In this document: positions 1 to 10,772 of the stretch, in pieces | Numbering within the stretch: the first letter of the stretch is position 1 | How the letters are laid out: each line of letters starts with the position of its first letter | Origin: Notospermus geniculatus | Taxonomy: Eukaryota; Nemertea; Pilidiophora; Heteronemertea; Lineidae | NCBI GenBank assembly: GCA_002633025.1 | Contig: NMRB01000399.1 | Span: 253,274-317,273, forward strand | Direction: 5' to 3' | DNA length: 64,000 nucleotides | Position numbers and translations under genes: made by a program | The notes under the pieces: generated by a model | Seen by the model: the letters and a program-made list of their open reading frames with translations, nothing else | What the model was told of the DNA's origin: nothing | Database searches by the model: none

Positions 1-972
1 CTAAGATGATAGAGTAACGCCCTCTTTTGGGTCTAGTTGAGGTCAAGGTCACTTCAAAGGTCAAGGTCATTCTTTGTGGCGCCCTCTATATTTCAGTGCA
101 TGACATCCAATCAAATTCGGCCTCATCAAGATGGTTACCGTGGTTACCATACTAAGTTGCATCCTCAAACTCAATAAAACGTTTTAAAAAACTCCCGCCT
201 TCGTCAAAAGTTGAGAGTGGACAGATGCTAATCAAACATTTTATTTATATGGCCTTACACGTGCGAGGTCTACCTAATCGATCTTGGGAGTTCTCGATTT
301 CTTCATTTCTTGATTTCTCTGTTTACCAATACCGCTGAAAGGGTAAATGTCGTCCTGGGTATATACAAAGATTACCCAGGATCTCAATCTTCACTAAAAC
401 AATACCCTGGGTGTAGTTCCGGTAGCCGAACATCACCCAGGATCGTAATGTGACACCTGGATTCGAGGTTGTCTCGCCCATGGTCACGTGACCGCCTGAA
501 GAATGTCATGAACAGCTACACTCAACAAGTACCACGGCGCGAGACCGCGAGATTCCACGGGATTTCTAAATAGGACTCGTTCTTAGGCACTGATTGCAGA
601 AGCTGGGTGATGTGCGGCTACCGAAAGTACACCCAGGGTATTGTTTTAGTGAAGACTGAGATCCTGGGTAATCTTTGTATATACCCAGGACGACATTTAC
701 CCTTTCAGCACCAATACCCCTGCGTAAAGCCAAAATTCAGGCAGTGAGAGACATCTGGTAGCTACACATGTAGTGTATCCCTCAGTTACTTCATCTCTCG
801 CAGTTAAACCTTTATGTTTGATTCCTTTGTGATATATGTCTTCGCTGTTCACATATGACGAGATCGACAGAAAGTAGCATTTTTTTTCTAATGACTAGCA
901 TCATTTGACTATAATGATACGAAATGCCACCATCTTTAGCCTCTTCCGCATCCATCACATGACTTTTCTCTC
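1..972. repeat. Tandem duplication, copy 1 (left end outside window)
   Basis: The sequence starting CTAAGATGATAGAGTAACGC at base 1 recurs at base 986 with only a few differences. This copy is longer because it carries an inserted MITE at 334-709. It ends in GACTTTTCTCTC, after which the two copies part. The part from about 720 onward also occurs a third time near 7169. No coding signal is seen. Confidence 0.9.
334..709. mobile_element. MULE-like MITE, about 108 bp TIRs, 9 bp TSD
   Basis: A 376 bp non-autonomous element begins GCTGAAAGGGTAAATGTCG and ends with the reverse complement. The arms match for about 108 bp with roughly five mismatches. It is flanked by the 9 bp direct repeat ACCAATACC (325-333 and 710-718), and it is missing from the sister copy near 1319, which supports a real insertion. 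A 9 bp duplication is characteristic of the Mutator superfamily. There is no transposase coding, so it depends on an element elsewhere. Confidence 0.9.
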
Positions 973-985
973 ATGGAATTTGGAA

Positions 986-1565
986 CTAAGATGATAGAGT
1001 AACGCCCTCTTTTGGGTCTAGTTGAGGTCAAGGTCACTTCAAAGGTCAAGGTCATTCTTTGTGGCACCCTCTATATTTCAGTGCATGACATCCAATCAAA
1101 TTCGGCCTCATCAAGATGGTTACCGTGGTTACCATACTAAGTTGCATCCTCGAACTCAATAAAACGTTTTAAAAAACTCCCGCCTTCGTCAAAAGTTGAG
1201 AGTGGACAGATGCTAATCAAACATTTTATTTATATGGCCTTACACGTGCGAGGTCTACCTAATCGATCTTGGGAGTTCTCGATTTCTTCATTTCTTGATT
1301 TCTCTGTTTACCAATACCCTAAGCCAAAATTCAGGCAGTGAGAGACATCTGGTAGCTACACATGTAGTGTATCCCTCAGTTACTTCATCTCTCGCAGTTA
1401 AACCTTTATGTTTGATTCCTTTGTGATATATGTCTTCGCTGTTCACATATGACGAGATCGACAGAAAGTAGCATTTTTTTCTAATGACTAGCATCATTTG
1501 ACTATAATGATACGAAATGCCACCATCTTTAGCCTCTTCCGCATCCATCACATGACTTTTCTCTC
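986..1565. repeat. Tandem duplication, copy 2 (unoccupied by MITE)
   Basis: Second copy of the 1-972 unit. It reads through the site where copy 1 holds the MITE (ACCAATACCCTAAGCC), so it acts as the empty site. A 118-codon open frame on the minus strand lies over this repeat, but its 3' half is the multi-copy repeat itself and it matches no protein family I know. Confidence 0.85.
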
Positions 1566-1783
1566 CTATGTAACAGCTTCGACCAGCTAAAAATTCCCCG
1601 TGCCGGTATGTTTTGCAGGCAGGTGACAGAGAGAAGCGATACATTTTCCTCCGAATTGCTGGACACGTCGTAATAACGCCGCTGACAACCAGTTTAAGAA
1701 CCTATATCTGCAAACACCTGCGGCCGTAGGAAATACGATTGAAACATACTGCAGGTGAGAAATACGTTGAACGTTTCGTCTTA

Positions 1784-1935
1784 TTAGGGAGGTTTAGAAA
1801 TCAAACGATAAACATAAAGTTACGGCAACGTTATTTTTTACTACACGTTAGCCAGATTTTGTATTGCATTTTCGGTACAAAAATAACGTTTCCGTTTCCG
1901 TTAACGTTTATCGATTGATCGCTAAAGCGCCCTAT
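1784..1935. mobile_element. TA-flanked MITE, family A
   Basis: Begins TTAGGGAGGTTTAGAAATCA and ends in a degenerate reverse complement (GATCGCTAAAGCGCCCTAT), flanked by TA on both sides. Related copies lie at 14845, 22265, 22879 and 29988. The conserved inner arms contain the words AACGATAAACGT and CAACGTTATTTTTTA. The TA target suggests a Tc1/mariner-type or similar transposase; that is an inference. Confidence 0.75.
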
Positions 1936-2004
1936 TATCTTTAATGTGACGTTGTTTATCAAACACTTTTTGTGAGTAAAAGTGTTACATCATCACTCAA
2001 CATA

Positions 2005-2379
2005 CAGGGGCCTGCTTCATAAAGTGGGCTTTAAGCTAATGCTACCTTTAACCAAATGGAAAATGCATTGAGTTAATGGTACCATTAGCTTAAAGCCACA
2101 CTGTATTGATTTCAGAAAGTGCTTACGTCCTCCGACGTTAGTGTAGTGTAAAATGTAATGTACTCTATCTGAATGCATTGGAGCTCTGCCTGCAGTTTCT
2201 TTCATTGTGTGCTGAAAACTAGGTCTTGATTCTTTTGAAGTACATGTACGTATCAGGCAAGTATTTTGGGGACCATCACGAGGCTATGAGACCTATTCCT
2301 GCACTCTCCTAACACTTTGAAAATATCGTAAAATTCAATACAGTGAGGCTTCAAAGTCACTTTATGAAACAGGCCCCTG
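2005..2379. mobile_element. CAGGGGCCTG-ended MITE containing a nested element
   Basis: CAGGGGCCTGCTTCATAAAG at the left pairs with CTTTATGAAACAGGCCCCTG at the right. Inside it a short hairpin at 2027-2097 (GGCTTTAAGCTAATG with its complement) and the element at 2094-2350 are packed together, so this is a nest of inverted repeats. CAGGGGCC ends are common in hAT-type MITEs, but I could not identify a clear 8 bp target duplication. Confidence 0.65.
2094..2350 (-). mobile_element. TTAA-type MITE (AGCCCCACTGTATTG family)
   Basis: The ends AGCCACACTGTATTGA and TCAATACAGTGAGGCT are inverted repeats, next to TTAA on the left and a degenerate TTCA on the right. The family recurs at 13355-13576, 49016-49370 and 55594-55961. 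The interior shares the words CTGCAGTTT, GTGTGCTGAAA and TTTTGGGGACC with those copies. Confidence 0.7.
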
Positions 2380-2510
2380 GTTTTTATAGGGCCGCTAAAA
2401 ATTAGAAGTTTCTCGCCAGACATTTCCTTTACTTTAAACGTAGGAAGAGTATGGTCACCTTTATAGGGAGGTTTCGAAATCAAACGATAAATGTTAACGT
2501 TAAGTAACAT

Positions 2511-3011
2511 CCAGGTTTAGAGGGACGTTTTAAAGCACAACTCGTAAGGAGAGAAAGCCTCTTTAACGACGACGCTTCTATCTTTTGAGAGGCACGATGA
2601 TTGCTATTTTCTTATCGATTGTCTAACATTATTTGAAAAAGCAGACACTTAACTTAATTGTAAGGCATTCTAAGGCGTCAAGTATCAATTCATGCCTAGT
2701 TTATCTACTCTGGGCTGTCAAAACAAAGTTTAGGAGCAATAAAGTGGAGCTCCGTGATTTGATGGTGCTTAAAATTTGATCTTGACATCTATTTTTTCTC
2801 AAACTTATCCAAAGGACGATTTTTTTGACAGTTTCAAGATGACGGCGGTATAGGTTCGAGTGCAGAAGACGGCCTGCTGTTAACATGGTTAATCATTATT
2901 TGGTAGGAATTATGGTTGCTGAGGTCGCTGTTACACAGAACTGAGCTGCTCACTTCTCATTTCTCACACTTCATTTTCTATTCAAAGTCAAAATCAGAAA
3001 ATGAGCGTCAG
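2511..3011. other. No feature recognised
   Basis: About 500 bases without repeat pairs or coding signal that I can support. A short remnant of family A (TAGGGAGGTTTCGAAATCAA) lies just upstream, at 2463-2500. The 61-codon open frame at 2701-2886 has no recognisable motif. Confidence 0.5.
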
Positions 3012-3226
3012 TATGGGCGGTTATAACCGCATATAAAGACCATACAAAATAAAGATGTTGTAGTCATATTCTCTAGTCGTTGTGATGATCTCTATCGCAG
3101 CTAAGAAGGACGTAAGGTAGCGCTGCAGTGGTCCACACGATCTCGAGTCGTAGCTATGAAAGACGTAAGGTGGCGCTGTATCATTCGTAACACTTCGGGT
3201 GTTTTCGTCATTCTTCGTGTGGACGA
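3012..3226 (+). repeat. Fold-back module (TATGGGCGGTTATAACCGC end)
   Basis: Starts at the terminal word GGGCGGTTATAACCGC and contains two tandem versions of a module ending GACGTAAGGTRGCGCTG. Reverse-oriented relatives lie at 12640-12960, and related modules at 16745-17240 and 23110-23566. The right side is cut by the family B MITE that follows. Function unknown; it looks like one arm of a long fold-back transposon. Confidence 0.65.
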
Positions 3227-3228
3227 TA

Positions 3229-3619
3229 ATAGGGAGGTTTCGCAATCTGACGGAAAACGAAGAACGAAATACGAAATTGAACTTCATTTCCATGACGTAA
3301 TGTATTTCAGGAGATGGTTGGTACCACAAATATCGCCTGCTGCAAGAGCCTCTTTTAGCGGATAGACCGACAGAGTTACGGTGTATATTGACTTTGAAAT
3401 TTATCTTTCGTTTCCACTTTATTGATACGAAGTGGAAATTTAAAAATTCAAGATGCACTATAACTCTTTCGGTCTTACGTGATATGCTAAAAGACGCACT
3501 GGCCGCAGCAACATTTGTGATACCAACCATCGTCAGAAAAACATTAGGTCCTGGAAATGAAGCTGATAGAATTTCGTATTTCGTACTTCGTTTTTCGGAG
3601 ATTTGCGAAACCTCGCTAT
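3229..3619. mobile_element. TA-flanked MITE, family B (complete)
   Basis: A 391 bp element with ends ATAGGGAGGTTTCGC and GCGAAACCTCGCTAT, and a direct TA on both sides (3227-3228, 3620-3621). Each arm carries ACGAAATACGAAATT and, deeper, GGTTGGTACCACAAATATC in opposite orientation. The two open frames inside are only the arms read through. Interrupted relatives lie at 9808-10769 and 38110-38570. Confidence 0.85.
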
Positions 3620-4120
3620 TAACGATATTTCAAAAAATTTACACAATGAATGGAGTCTCCCTTTAAAAGTGCAGAGGTACTAGTGTTCGGATTCATCTTT
3701 TCCACAATTGTGTCAAGTGCCTAGTTGATTTGACATCTATCTCTGGCGAATATACAATTACATCTTAATTGCTTCATCTCACGTACTGAATCTTGGACAG
3801 GGTGATTTCCCATCTCGGCGATGTTAATAAGACCATTCGAACACCGATCACGCGTGAAGTAGATTGGGTAATAAAATACTGATGGAATCGTAAATCGTGG
3901 TTTAATTTAAAACAAAACTAATCTGCTAATCTGACAAGATAACTAGATATTGATGGGTGCTTAGAGTTTATGTACAGGGTGTGCCAAAAATGTCACGAAC
4001 ATATTAGTTAATTAGTTTGAGGTAGCCTTACTTTATGTATAAACACGAATGCTGATGATAGTGACGTTTAAATAATAGGCCTACTGTGTTGTATTGTACG
4101 TATTTGCATGTTTCTATTAG
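3620..4120. other. No gene; one transposon-like terminus
   Basis: Mostly unassigned DNA. At 3971 the sequence TACAGGGTGTGCCAAAAATG resembles the CAGGGTG termini often seen on mariner-like and other elements. Comparable termini occur at 12606, 13176, 31528 and 58605 (reversed). No partner end was found here. Confidence 0.4.
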
Positions 4121-4494
4121 GGCCGAAACCATAGCATTATTGGCCCTGGTACATGTAAGTATGGAAGAGGCCTTCTCAATCTACTCATGTTCTTCACTTG
4201 GATGGGGTCTTTTACTTGCCCTTGCCACAGAAGAGCCAGGGATATAATCCAATACAGCCCGGGCTGGATTCGAACCAGGTGTAACGTTTTTGAATGTCCC
4301 CCTCTATGAAAATACCCCCGCTATTGTCTGACGGAATAAGCTGCGACTTGACAATAGGGGACACACAGAGAAACGTGCCGATCGATCTGCCAGCGTTTCC
4401 TAAACACGAGGGAACACTAACATACGGAAACACAGGCAGATGTTACACCTGGACCTGCCGCTCACTCAGCGGGCGTGATAACCACTCGCCTATC
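4121..4494 (-). mobile_element. tRNA-derived SINE, minus strand, split by a MITE
   Basis: Read on the minus strand this is the same family as 40454-40711. It has a tRNA-like head (box B core GGTTCGAATCC, anticodon-arm remnant), then a body containing AAGACCCCATCCAAGTGAAG, then a tail containing GGGCCAATAATGCTATGG. The tRNA head is interrupted exactly within its box B segment by the element at 4280-4447, so its internal Pol III promoter is broken. Confidence 0.8.
4280..4447. mobile_element. Ginger-like MITE (TGTAAC...GTTACA) in SINE
   Basis: A 168 bp element with ends TGTAACGTTTTTGAATG and CAGATGTTACA, bordered by CCAGG and CCTGG. Comparison with the intact SINE at 40454 (…GAACCCGGGACC when reversed) shows the target was a CCGG-like site. 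The inner arms contain CCTATTGTCTGACGGAATAAG-type and AAACAATAAGGGGA-type words shared by all family members. TGT...ACA ends with a short CCGG-type duplication recall the Ginger superfamily; the assignment is an inference. Confidence 0.75.
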
Positions 4495-4878
4495 TGGGTT
4501 CTTCGTCGAAGATGGAAATGCTATTTTAAACGTTTATCCACCTTCGTCGTGTTTCAATACATTTGTCGCTTTTCAGTAACCCTAGCCACCGACGAAGATT
4601 ATCTTAACTCAGGTTGAGCCGCATCTTTTCAATTGTCCAGGTTTGCCAGGGCATGATGTGACAATGGAAAAATTGTGGTTCAACTTGAGTTCAAGATAAT
4701 CTTCGCTTGGTGCATACGGCACCCAAGGTCTCAACATGAACTCACGACTATCGGTAGCCTACAGACGACTTGCTGTCAGTAGCTCACCCATTGGTCAATC
4801 TTCATCCTCTAGGCCTATTGGGCTTGGCTTAATGAATGTGTTCAGGACAGGTCTTAACTCGGTGAACCTAAAGTATAC

Positions 4879-5270
4879 GGGCCGTGTTCAGAAAGGGTGA
4901 TCATCGCGCGATTAAAACTAGGAATGCACCTGTGATTTTCAACCTGATTTTGCGCTGCGACTTGCTTTGCAACTGGGTTGCGTTGCAACTGAGCACTCGA
5001 TCGCCGTAGTGGACTAGAGGTGATTTCCACCAATGGCTAAGATATGATCAATTTCAGTCGGCAATCGGTCGGCGACCGGTATCAGTTCCTTGCGGTCGTA
5101 TTCAATCGCAGGTAGCAGGTTGCAACGCAAGTCGCGACGCAGAAAATCAGCAGTGGATTCCTAGCTTAAGACTTAGACGCGTGTAACTTCACTAAATGCA
5201 CAAACTTCCCACATGCATTTGACGAAGTTACACGCGTCTTAATTTTCAACACCCTTTTTGAATACGGCCC
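4879..5270. mobile_element. GGGCCGTRTTCA-ended MITE with inner hairpin
   Basis: GGGCCGTGTTCAGAAAGGGTG-like left end pairs with CACCCTTTTTGAATACGGCCC at the right. A second inverted pair lies inside (TTTTGCGCTGCGACTTGC and GCAAGTCGCGACGCAGAAAA). A third compact hairpin sits at 5172-5240 (GACGCGTGTAACTTC and GAAGTTACACGCGTC). No coding frame is credible. Confidence 0.75.
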
Positions 5271-5328
5271 TTTATGTTCGTAAGATGAGGCTAGAATGAT
5301 TGTAACTTGCAATGAGCACCTGATCTGC

Positions 5329-5685
5329 ATACATGTACACCCTTAGTCAAAAATAAATGCCCAGCTAATTTTCCGGCATATCTCTTGACACATGAAAATG
5401 TTCAATTTGAAAAAAATTGTATTGTCCAGAAACAGATTGGCTTCAAAACAGTGCCAGTTTCAATCCGAACAAGTGAGTATTAAAAAATCATGATATTTTG
5501 GCCAAATTTCAAACTTTCGCCAACAATGCACTTGTTTAATGATTTCAAGTTTTATGGTCTTAAAAGGTGTCCTAATGGCCCTAGATTATGTGCATGAAAA
5601 GAAAACGTGGCTATGAAAAATATTCATGCAGATATGTTGGAAAATTAGCTGGGCATTTACTTTTGACTAAGGCTGTACATGTATA
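5329..5685. mobile_element. MITE with about 58 bp TIRs (ATGCCCAGCTAATTTTCC)
   Basis: The left arm, including CTTAGTCAAAAATAAATGCC, pairs with the right arm ending TTTTGACTAAGGCTGTACAT over nearly 60 bp. The terminal TACATGTA words make the exact boundary and target duplication ambiguous. The 88-codon open frame starting at 5588 runs through the right arm and is not a gene. Confidence 0.8.
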
Positions 5686-6179
5686 CTTAGCTCATATAAG
5701 AAATTCTCCTTTTATGTTTGACCTTGATAAGACACTAAAAGCATTCCGTATCATGCCTGACATTCCAGGCTCATTGCAAATTCCCCAAACATTACACGCT
5801 GTTATTTCACAATCACGCCCAATCTCGTCTTATCCGCGGCTCGGCGGATGGTAATGGGAATCGAATAGTGGGTAAAAAACACGAACTGAAAAAAACGGCG
5901 TGGCGCAATGTAGCAAGTGTGCAAGGATAATTACCACTCTAGCCGTCTTCTTTACCGCCATTTTACGGCAGATTGTCGTAATCAAGCCGCCAATAGTTTA
6001 TTTATGTCAATTTGCGCCTTGTTGGACGATAAATGCTCAGTGCTGGTGAACTTTGTTTTACGATGAAAGAAGTCCATTTCATCATAAGCATGCACCAGCC
6101 TAGAAAGTGCGACGTTTACACGGCACGCAGCGGACGATAGAATTTTTTGTGGATGAGCATACATGTACACAGGTGGCAT

Positions 6180-6449
6180 ACACTCTTCGCGGCGTAGTCA
6201 TGCCGCTTATATGCTGATGTCAGGTCGAACTTGCGACGGCACAGAACAGACGGCGGCTGACCATTTCGGATCACTTTCCGTCTGAGGCACGCCCGCGCGG
6301 GAAAAATCAGCCGCAATGGTGTGACATGACTGCAGTTCGTCTCAACTGCGACGATCGGCATAAGTCGCCGCTCCAAAAGATCACGAATCGCAAGAGAGTT
6401 GAACATGTTCAACTTCTGTGCCACGGCGAATCATGATCCCGATGGCCGG
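6180..6449 (+). repeat. Dispersed repeat shared with 24390-25500
   Basis: Words such as CTTGCGACGGCACAGAACAG, TGGTGTGACATGACTG and GATCCCGA align with the two parts of a repeat that flank the hairpin element at 24425-25325. This copy lacks that element and so gives an approximate empty site, GCTGACCATTTCGGATCACT. Confidence 0.65.
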
Positions 6450-6619
6450 TGTAACATCTGCCAGTGTTCCCCATCTGTGGGTGTCCCCCTCCTATTGTCT
6501 GATGGAATAAGTTGCGACTTGACAGTAGAGGACACACAGAGAAACATGTCGATCTATCTGCCAGCGTTTCCCAAACAATAAGGGGACACACTCACCCACA
6601 GAAACACTGGCAGATGACA
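6450..6619. mobile_element. Ginger-like MITE, CCGG-flanked
   Basis: Begins TGTAACATCTGCCAGTGTTC directly after CCGG (6446-6449). The right end, CACTGGCAGATGACAC, is slightly degenerate. The interior contains ATTGTCTGATGGAATAAG and CCAAACAATAAGGGGACAC, as in the other members. Confidence 0.75.
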
Positions 6620-7165
6620 CAAAATGACACTCTCCCGTTCAGGAAAAAATCATTAAATTTGACAATGATATGATGAAAAACATCATAAAAAATTGACCGT
6701 AAAACACGTTGGATTTGGATTTTTCAAAACGAGATCGTGGCTCGCCTATTGTTGCCTTTTGGGTGAACTGTACATCACATTGGAGCATGAAGGAATCAAC
6801 CTAAAGGTTCAACTTACAAATTTAGTATTTTATAAATGTGGACAATATCCCTTTAAACCGCAACCGATTTGCATTCTGACTTTTCCATATGATAGGCGAG
6901 ACCCTTCTGCACGTTCACTGCAAATTTTGTTGAATTCCGACTAGTTGATCTTATGATACAAAGGACTGAATTAATGAGAACCCCATGAACGATGTGAGCG
7001 CAGGGTCATCTGTGTAGATTTGAATAGGCTGACGTACATTTGCACGCGGAGCACTAATTGTGCTTAAAATAGCTCTATTATCCTCAGAAATGGAATTCAA
7101 AGCATCAAGTTGACAGGTTCATGTTCCTCCTCACCACAAAAAAAGTTGAAGTTCGTACATGTACC
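6620..7165. other. No feature recognised
   Basis: Unassigned sequence. The 83-codon open frame at 6693-6944 shows no domain or motif that I recognise. Confidence 0.45.
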
Positions 7166-7168
7166 TAT

Positions 7169-7286
7169 TACGTAAAGCCAAAATTCAGGCAGTGAGAGAC
7201 ATCTGGTGGCAACACATGAAGTGTATCCGTCAGTAAGTTCATCGTTCGCACAGTTAAACCTTTATGGTTGATTCCTTTATGATTGG
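7169..7286 (+). repeat. Third, partial copy of the 720-850 repeat
   Basis: GTAAAGCCAAAATTCAGGCA and the following bases match 723 onward and 1320 onward, with about 10% differences. It then diverges after TGATTCCTTTATGATTG. Confidence 0.7.
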
Positions 7287-7682
7287 AGGGAATACAAAAA
7301 ACTTACACGACTGTAGTTTGCTTATCCTTTCTCGAGGTACGCGATTCGAATATTAAGTATTGCCAATGGATGAAAATAATCGGCTGTTTATGCTCGCTAC
7401 GGCATGTGTGGAAGCGGCGCCCCGGTAGCGGAATTTTTTCCCAACCCTCGGAGATCTACACTGTACATTCTGTAATAGACGCAAGAGGGACACTTCTTCA
7501 CTAGTAGAAACACTTTCTCAACGCGCGTGGGGGTTGATTTTGTCGTGGGGGTAAGGTTTTGGGATAGGGGTAGGGTTATAAGTAGGGTAAGGGCTAGAAA
7601 AGAAACGGTTAAGGTAAGGGTCTATGGGTAGGCCTATATAGATATTGAATAAGACCTAGATTCAACTCCATCGCTGCCAGCT

Positions 7683-7736
7683 GACTCGTTAGCTCAGTCG
7701 GCTGGAGTGTTTGCCTGGTTCGACTCCAGACTAGGA
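7683..7736 (+). repeat. Truncated tRNA-like (SINE head remnant)
   Basis: GTTAGCTCAGTCGG fits a Pol III box A and CTGGTTCGACTCC fits a box B, but they are too close together. The anticodon arm is largely deleted, so this cannot be a functional tRNA. A G-rich, degenerate GGGTTA/GGGTAAGG stretch lies just upstream, at 7530-7625. Confidence 0.55.
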
Positions 7737-7739
7737 CGC

Positions 7740-8340
7740 GACTTTTTGCACCTCAGTCTTATTATCTCATGTTTCTCTTTTTCCTGAAATTACTCTAATT
7801 CCGAACAAAATTCACGAACGGATCGGGTGAAAAAAGTTCGCATCCCGGTGAGATGCGAAAATCTCCGACAAGTGTGTGCAGCTACACACCCTTTCAGAAA
7901 TACGCTGCTCAGTGTTCAGTGATGACGTCGAAGGGGGAATCTTTAGGCCCTTGCATGGCCATACAAAAGGGACGGCCACGGTTGACAACAATTTTTGAAT
8001 CTTTTGATGACATGCAGAGGGAAAACTTAGTTCCAGCGCTGGCCGCTGAATTTCGGGGGAGGTGTATAGGAAAGTGCGGATCTGGCCAGTGCGTTTTCTC
8101 CCATATCTACCATATAATATTCCCTGCCATCGGGCGCGTTCTCTATGGGAAACCGGCGGTTCTAACGTCACCATATGGCGCTGCGAGTGACGTGACTGGA
8201 ATTTCCTAAACTCTTACATCATTGGTAAGCTGCCCTTCACGCATCGATTCCCACCACTAAAGTCATCACACTATTAGCATTGTTCAATGTGGTCTCCGAT
8301 TTTTCGCCCTTTTCCTCTAGACCTAATCTATTGATTATTG
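7740..8340. other. Unassigned; overlapping short open frames
   Basis: Opposed open frames of 118-120 codons (7853-8209 plus, 7812-8174 minus) cover the same DNA. Neither has a recognisable motif, and with frames open on both strands I treat this as chance or an unknown repeat. A run of ten G's lies at about 8360. Confidence 0.4.
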
Positions 8341-8584
8341 ATGCATATTCAAATCATTTGGGGGGGGGGGCAAAGCGTATCCCGAATAACGAAATTTGAA
8401 TTATTTCACCGGCTTTGGCTGTAATTCTTTCAGCCAAATCTTACATAATACGTGATTTGGCATGGAATGACCCACATACATATGTACACTTTGTTCAGAT
8501 ATGGCTTGTATGTGGTTCTGATATGGCTTCTGATGACTTCCGTCACCATGCTAACCGAAACACCAACACTGTAAAAACAATTTT

Positions 8585-8805
8585 GTCCATTATTCCCATG
8601 GACATGGGTAAATTCCTTGTCCAATTTTTAAGCCCATGGGTCCTCGTGACCATGGCGTTTATCACCATGGGTACAATCAGCAAAGACCATGGGTACTTTT
8701 CAAGGTAGAACCAAGTAGAACCCATCGCCATGGAATATTTTTGACAGTAGGTCCGTCTTCCGTACCCATGTTAGTTCCCTGTACCCGTGGGTTTGGACCC
8801 AGGCT
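8585..8805. repeat. Cluster of CCATGG / ACCCATGGGT-like palindromes
   Basis: Within about 220 bp the words CCCATGGACATGGG, GCCCATGGGT, ACCATGGCG, ACCATGGGTAC, ACCATGGGTACT, CCATGGAA, ACCCATG and ACCCGTGGGT follow one another at irregular 10-40 bp spacing. It is not a clean tandem repeat. Nature unknown; it may be the decayed core of a palindromic element. Confidence 0.5.
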
Positions 8806-8879
8806 ACAGGACGATTTTTTACAGTGAAACGGGCACAGTGCCATTGGCACTAGTTTTTCATGACGCAACACTAAATGAC

Positions 8880-9600
8880 GTCGACGGTCAATAAGGTCAC
8901 GGCGGGCACATCGCTCGCAGCGCCGACCTGTTGGGATAAAAAGTTGTGCGGGTTCGTTATTGGTTCAGTCCCAAAATGAGGAGAAAATTGGAATAATGAT
9001 GATTGTAAAAAGACCTCGATAACATCAGTTCACAGGTTTAACGAGTACGAATAACTCCAAATGCCCCAGGACTTTTTCAAAACGAAATGGCCAATAAAAA
9101 AGTTAGATATTTCGAATGGACGAATGAGAGCGCGTGTCACTCCGAACATACAATAAGAGCAATTTGTCACACAATGAAATGGCCAAATAAGAGCGCTTAT
9201 CACAGTTGAAGGTACAAAGAATAATAGAGCAGTCGTTGATTTGACAGTTGTGTTATAATGACAAACATCTCCAACCGGCAGAATGTTATTATGTCCCCGC
9301 TTTATTGTGAATTGTGCTGAGAAACCCATTTCCAAAATCAACAAACTTAGTAAGTCCGCCTCACGTTCTGACGAAAAACACTTCAAACGCGCACGAAAGG
9401 CGAAAAGCCCGTCAGAAAATGACTTTTCTCCTCGTAGAAATAGCAACAAAAAATCAGCACATTTCTGTATTGAGTTATCATGATTATTGGAGAAACCCGC
9501 AGGGCGGTTGCATTGTACAACACGCCATTCCTTACAGCCAATTCTTAAGTTGTGATTGGCTGATAATGAAACATCAATAGTCATTCCAACAAGTGGTGTT
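8880..9600. other. Unassigned; 184-codon minus-strand open frame
   Basis: The frame at 9030-9584 is long for the region but matches nothing I know. The DNA holds related words in tandem (AACGAAATGGCCAATAA and CAATGAAATGGCCAAATAA; GAGAGCGCGTGTCAC and AAGAGCGCTTATCAC). That suggests a diverged repeat rather than a coding exon. Confidence 0.4.
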
Positions 9601-9807
9601 CCGTTCGTGTTAGAGAACGTGTGAAGCGTGGGCTACAGTTGCCAGCCAGCTACTCAACTCTGCTCTCAGGAATTCTCCTCAGGGAAGTTCGTGTGGCCTG
9701 GCTTTATAAGGTTGTGAAGGGTGAAATGGTGCATTTTTTCCTACATTTTCCTATAAATTCAAAACGTGAATTTACATGTACATAATATATAGGGCGCGGA
9801 TGAAACA

Positions 9808-10769
9808 TTAGCGAGGTTTTCGCAAATCTAACGAAACACGAAGTACGAAATACGAAATTCAACTTCACTTCCATGACGTAATGTATTTCAGGAGATGGTT
9901 GGTACCACAAATATCCCTGCTGGCAGTGCGTCTTTTATCATGTAAGACCGAGAGAGTTATGGTGCATCTTGAATCTTTAAATTTCCACTTCATATTAGTC
10001 TCGGTCACCCAGCCGCTGTTTCGAATCTGGGGATCGAACAAGCGTCTGGGTCATAACGCCACTTTTTCTGTTACGAGCAGACCAAGATCCTGGTCTGGAT
10101 GCTGATTGGCTAATCAGGGACAGAGCTAGTCATTCATTCCCATCCGCCGATGCTTCCCATTCGAAAATCACAATCCGGCTGCTGATTGGGCAAGAGAAGT
10201 GATCATGTGACCTCATCATGGCGACGACCACATAATGTCAGTTGGGATTTCTCGACCTCGTCTACCATACGGATACACAATTCCTGCTTAGTTTTCAGCC
10301 TGATATTCAACTCCAATACGTTGATGCTGTCCAGTAAGCTGTCTCAGATCACTTCACCGATCGATTCATTGCCAGATTCAGACATTTTGGAAGGTTGTGA
10401 GGTGAAATTTTATCCATCAATGGAAGCAGCCATCTTATGTCACGTGACCTGCTACAGCATTACCCACAATGCACTGTATCACAAGAATAACGGCGTTCTG
10501 GGCCAGACGTTTGTGTAGCAGTACTGCGGAACGAAACGGCTGGCTGCGCGAGACTAACTTCATATCTCCGAAGTGGAAACGAAAGATAAATTTCAAAGTT
10601 TAATACACACCGTAACTCTATCGGTCCAACGTCATATGCTAAAAGACGCTCTTGCATCCGGCGATTTTTGTGGTATCAACTATCTGCTAAAATATATTAC
10701 GTCATGAAAGTGAAGTCAAATTTCGTATTTCGTACTTCGTGTTTCGTCAGATTTGCGAAACCTCACTAA
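9808..10769. mobile_element. Family B MITE split by a nested MULE-like MITE
   Basis: The left part, TTAGCGAGGTTTTCGCAAAT, and the right part, ending GCGAAACCTCACTAA, are the two arms of family B. The middle is displaced by the 561 bp element at 9996-10556. Without the insert it would be about 390 bp, the same as the complete copy at 3229. Confidence 0.85.
9996..10556. mobile_element. MULE-like MITE with 9 bp TSD, nested
   Basis: The ends TAGTCTCGGTCACCCAGCCG and CGGCTGGCTGCGCGAGACTA are imperfect inverted repeats. The 9 bp sequence ACTTCATAT flanks both sides (9987-9995, 10557-10565) and occurs once in the uninterrupted host. A 57 bp end fragment of the same family lies at 61664. The 110-codon open frame inside has no recognisable domain. 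Confidence 0.88.
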
Positions 10770-10772
10770 CAC

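Noticed and set aside
1288-1644. 118-codon minus-strand open frame
   Set aside because: Its 3' half is a dispersed repeat (copies at 720 and 7169) and the upstream copy is broken by the same repeat context.
9030-9584. 184-codon minus-strand open frame
   Set aside because: No domain, no splice or codon pattern, and underlying DNA shows diverged tandem words; treated as chance or repeat.
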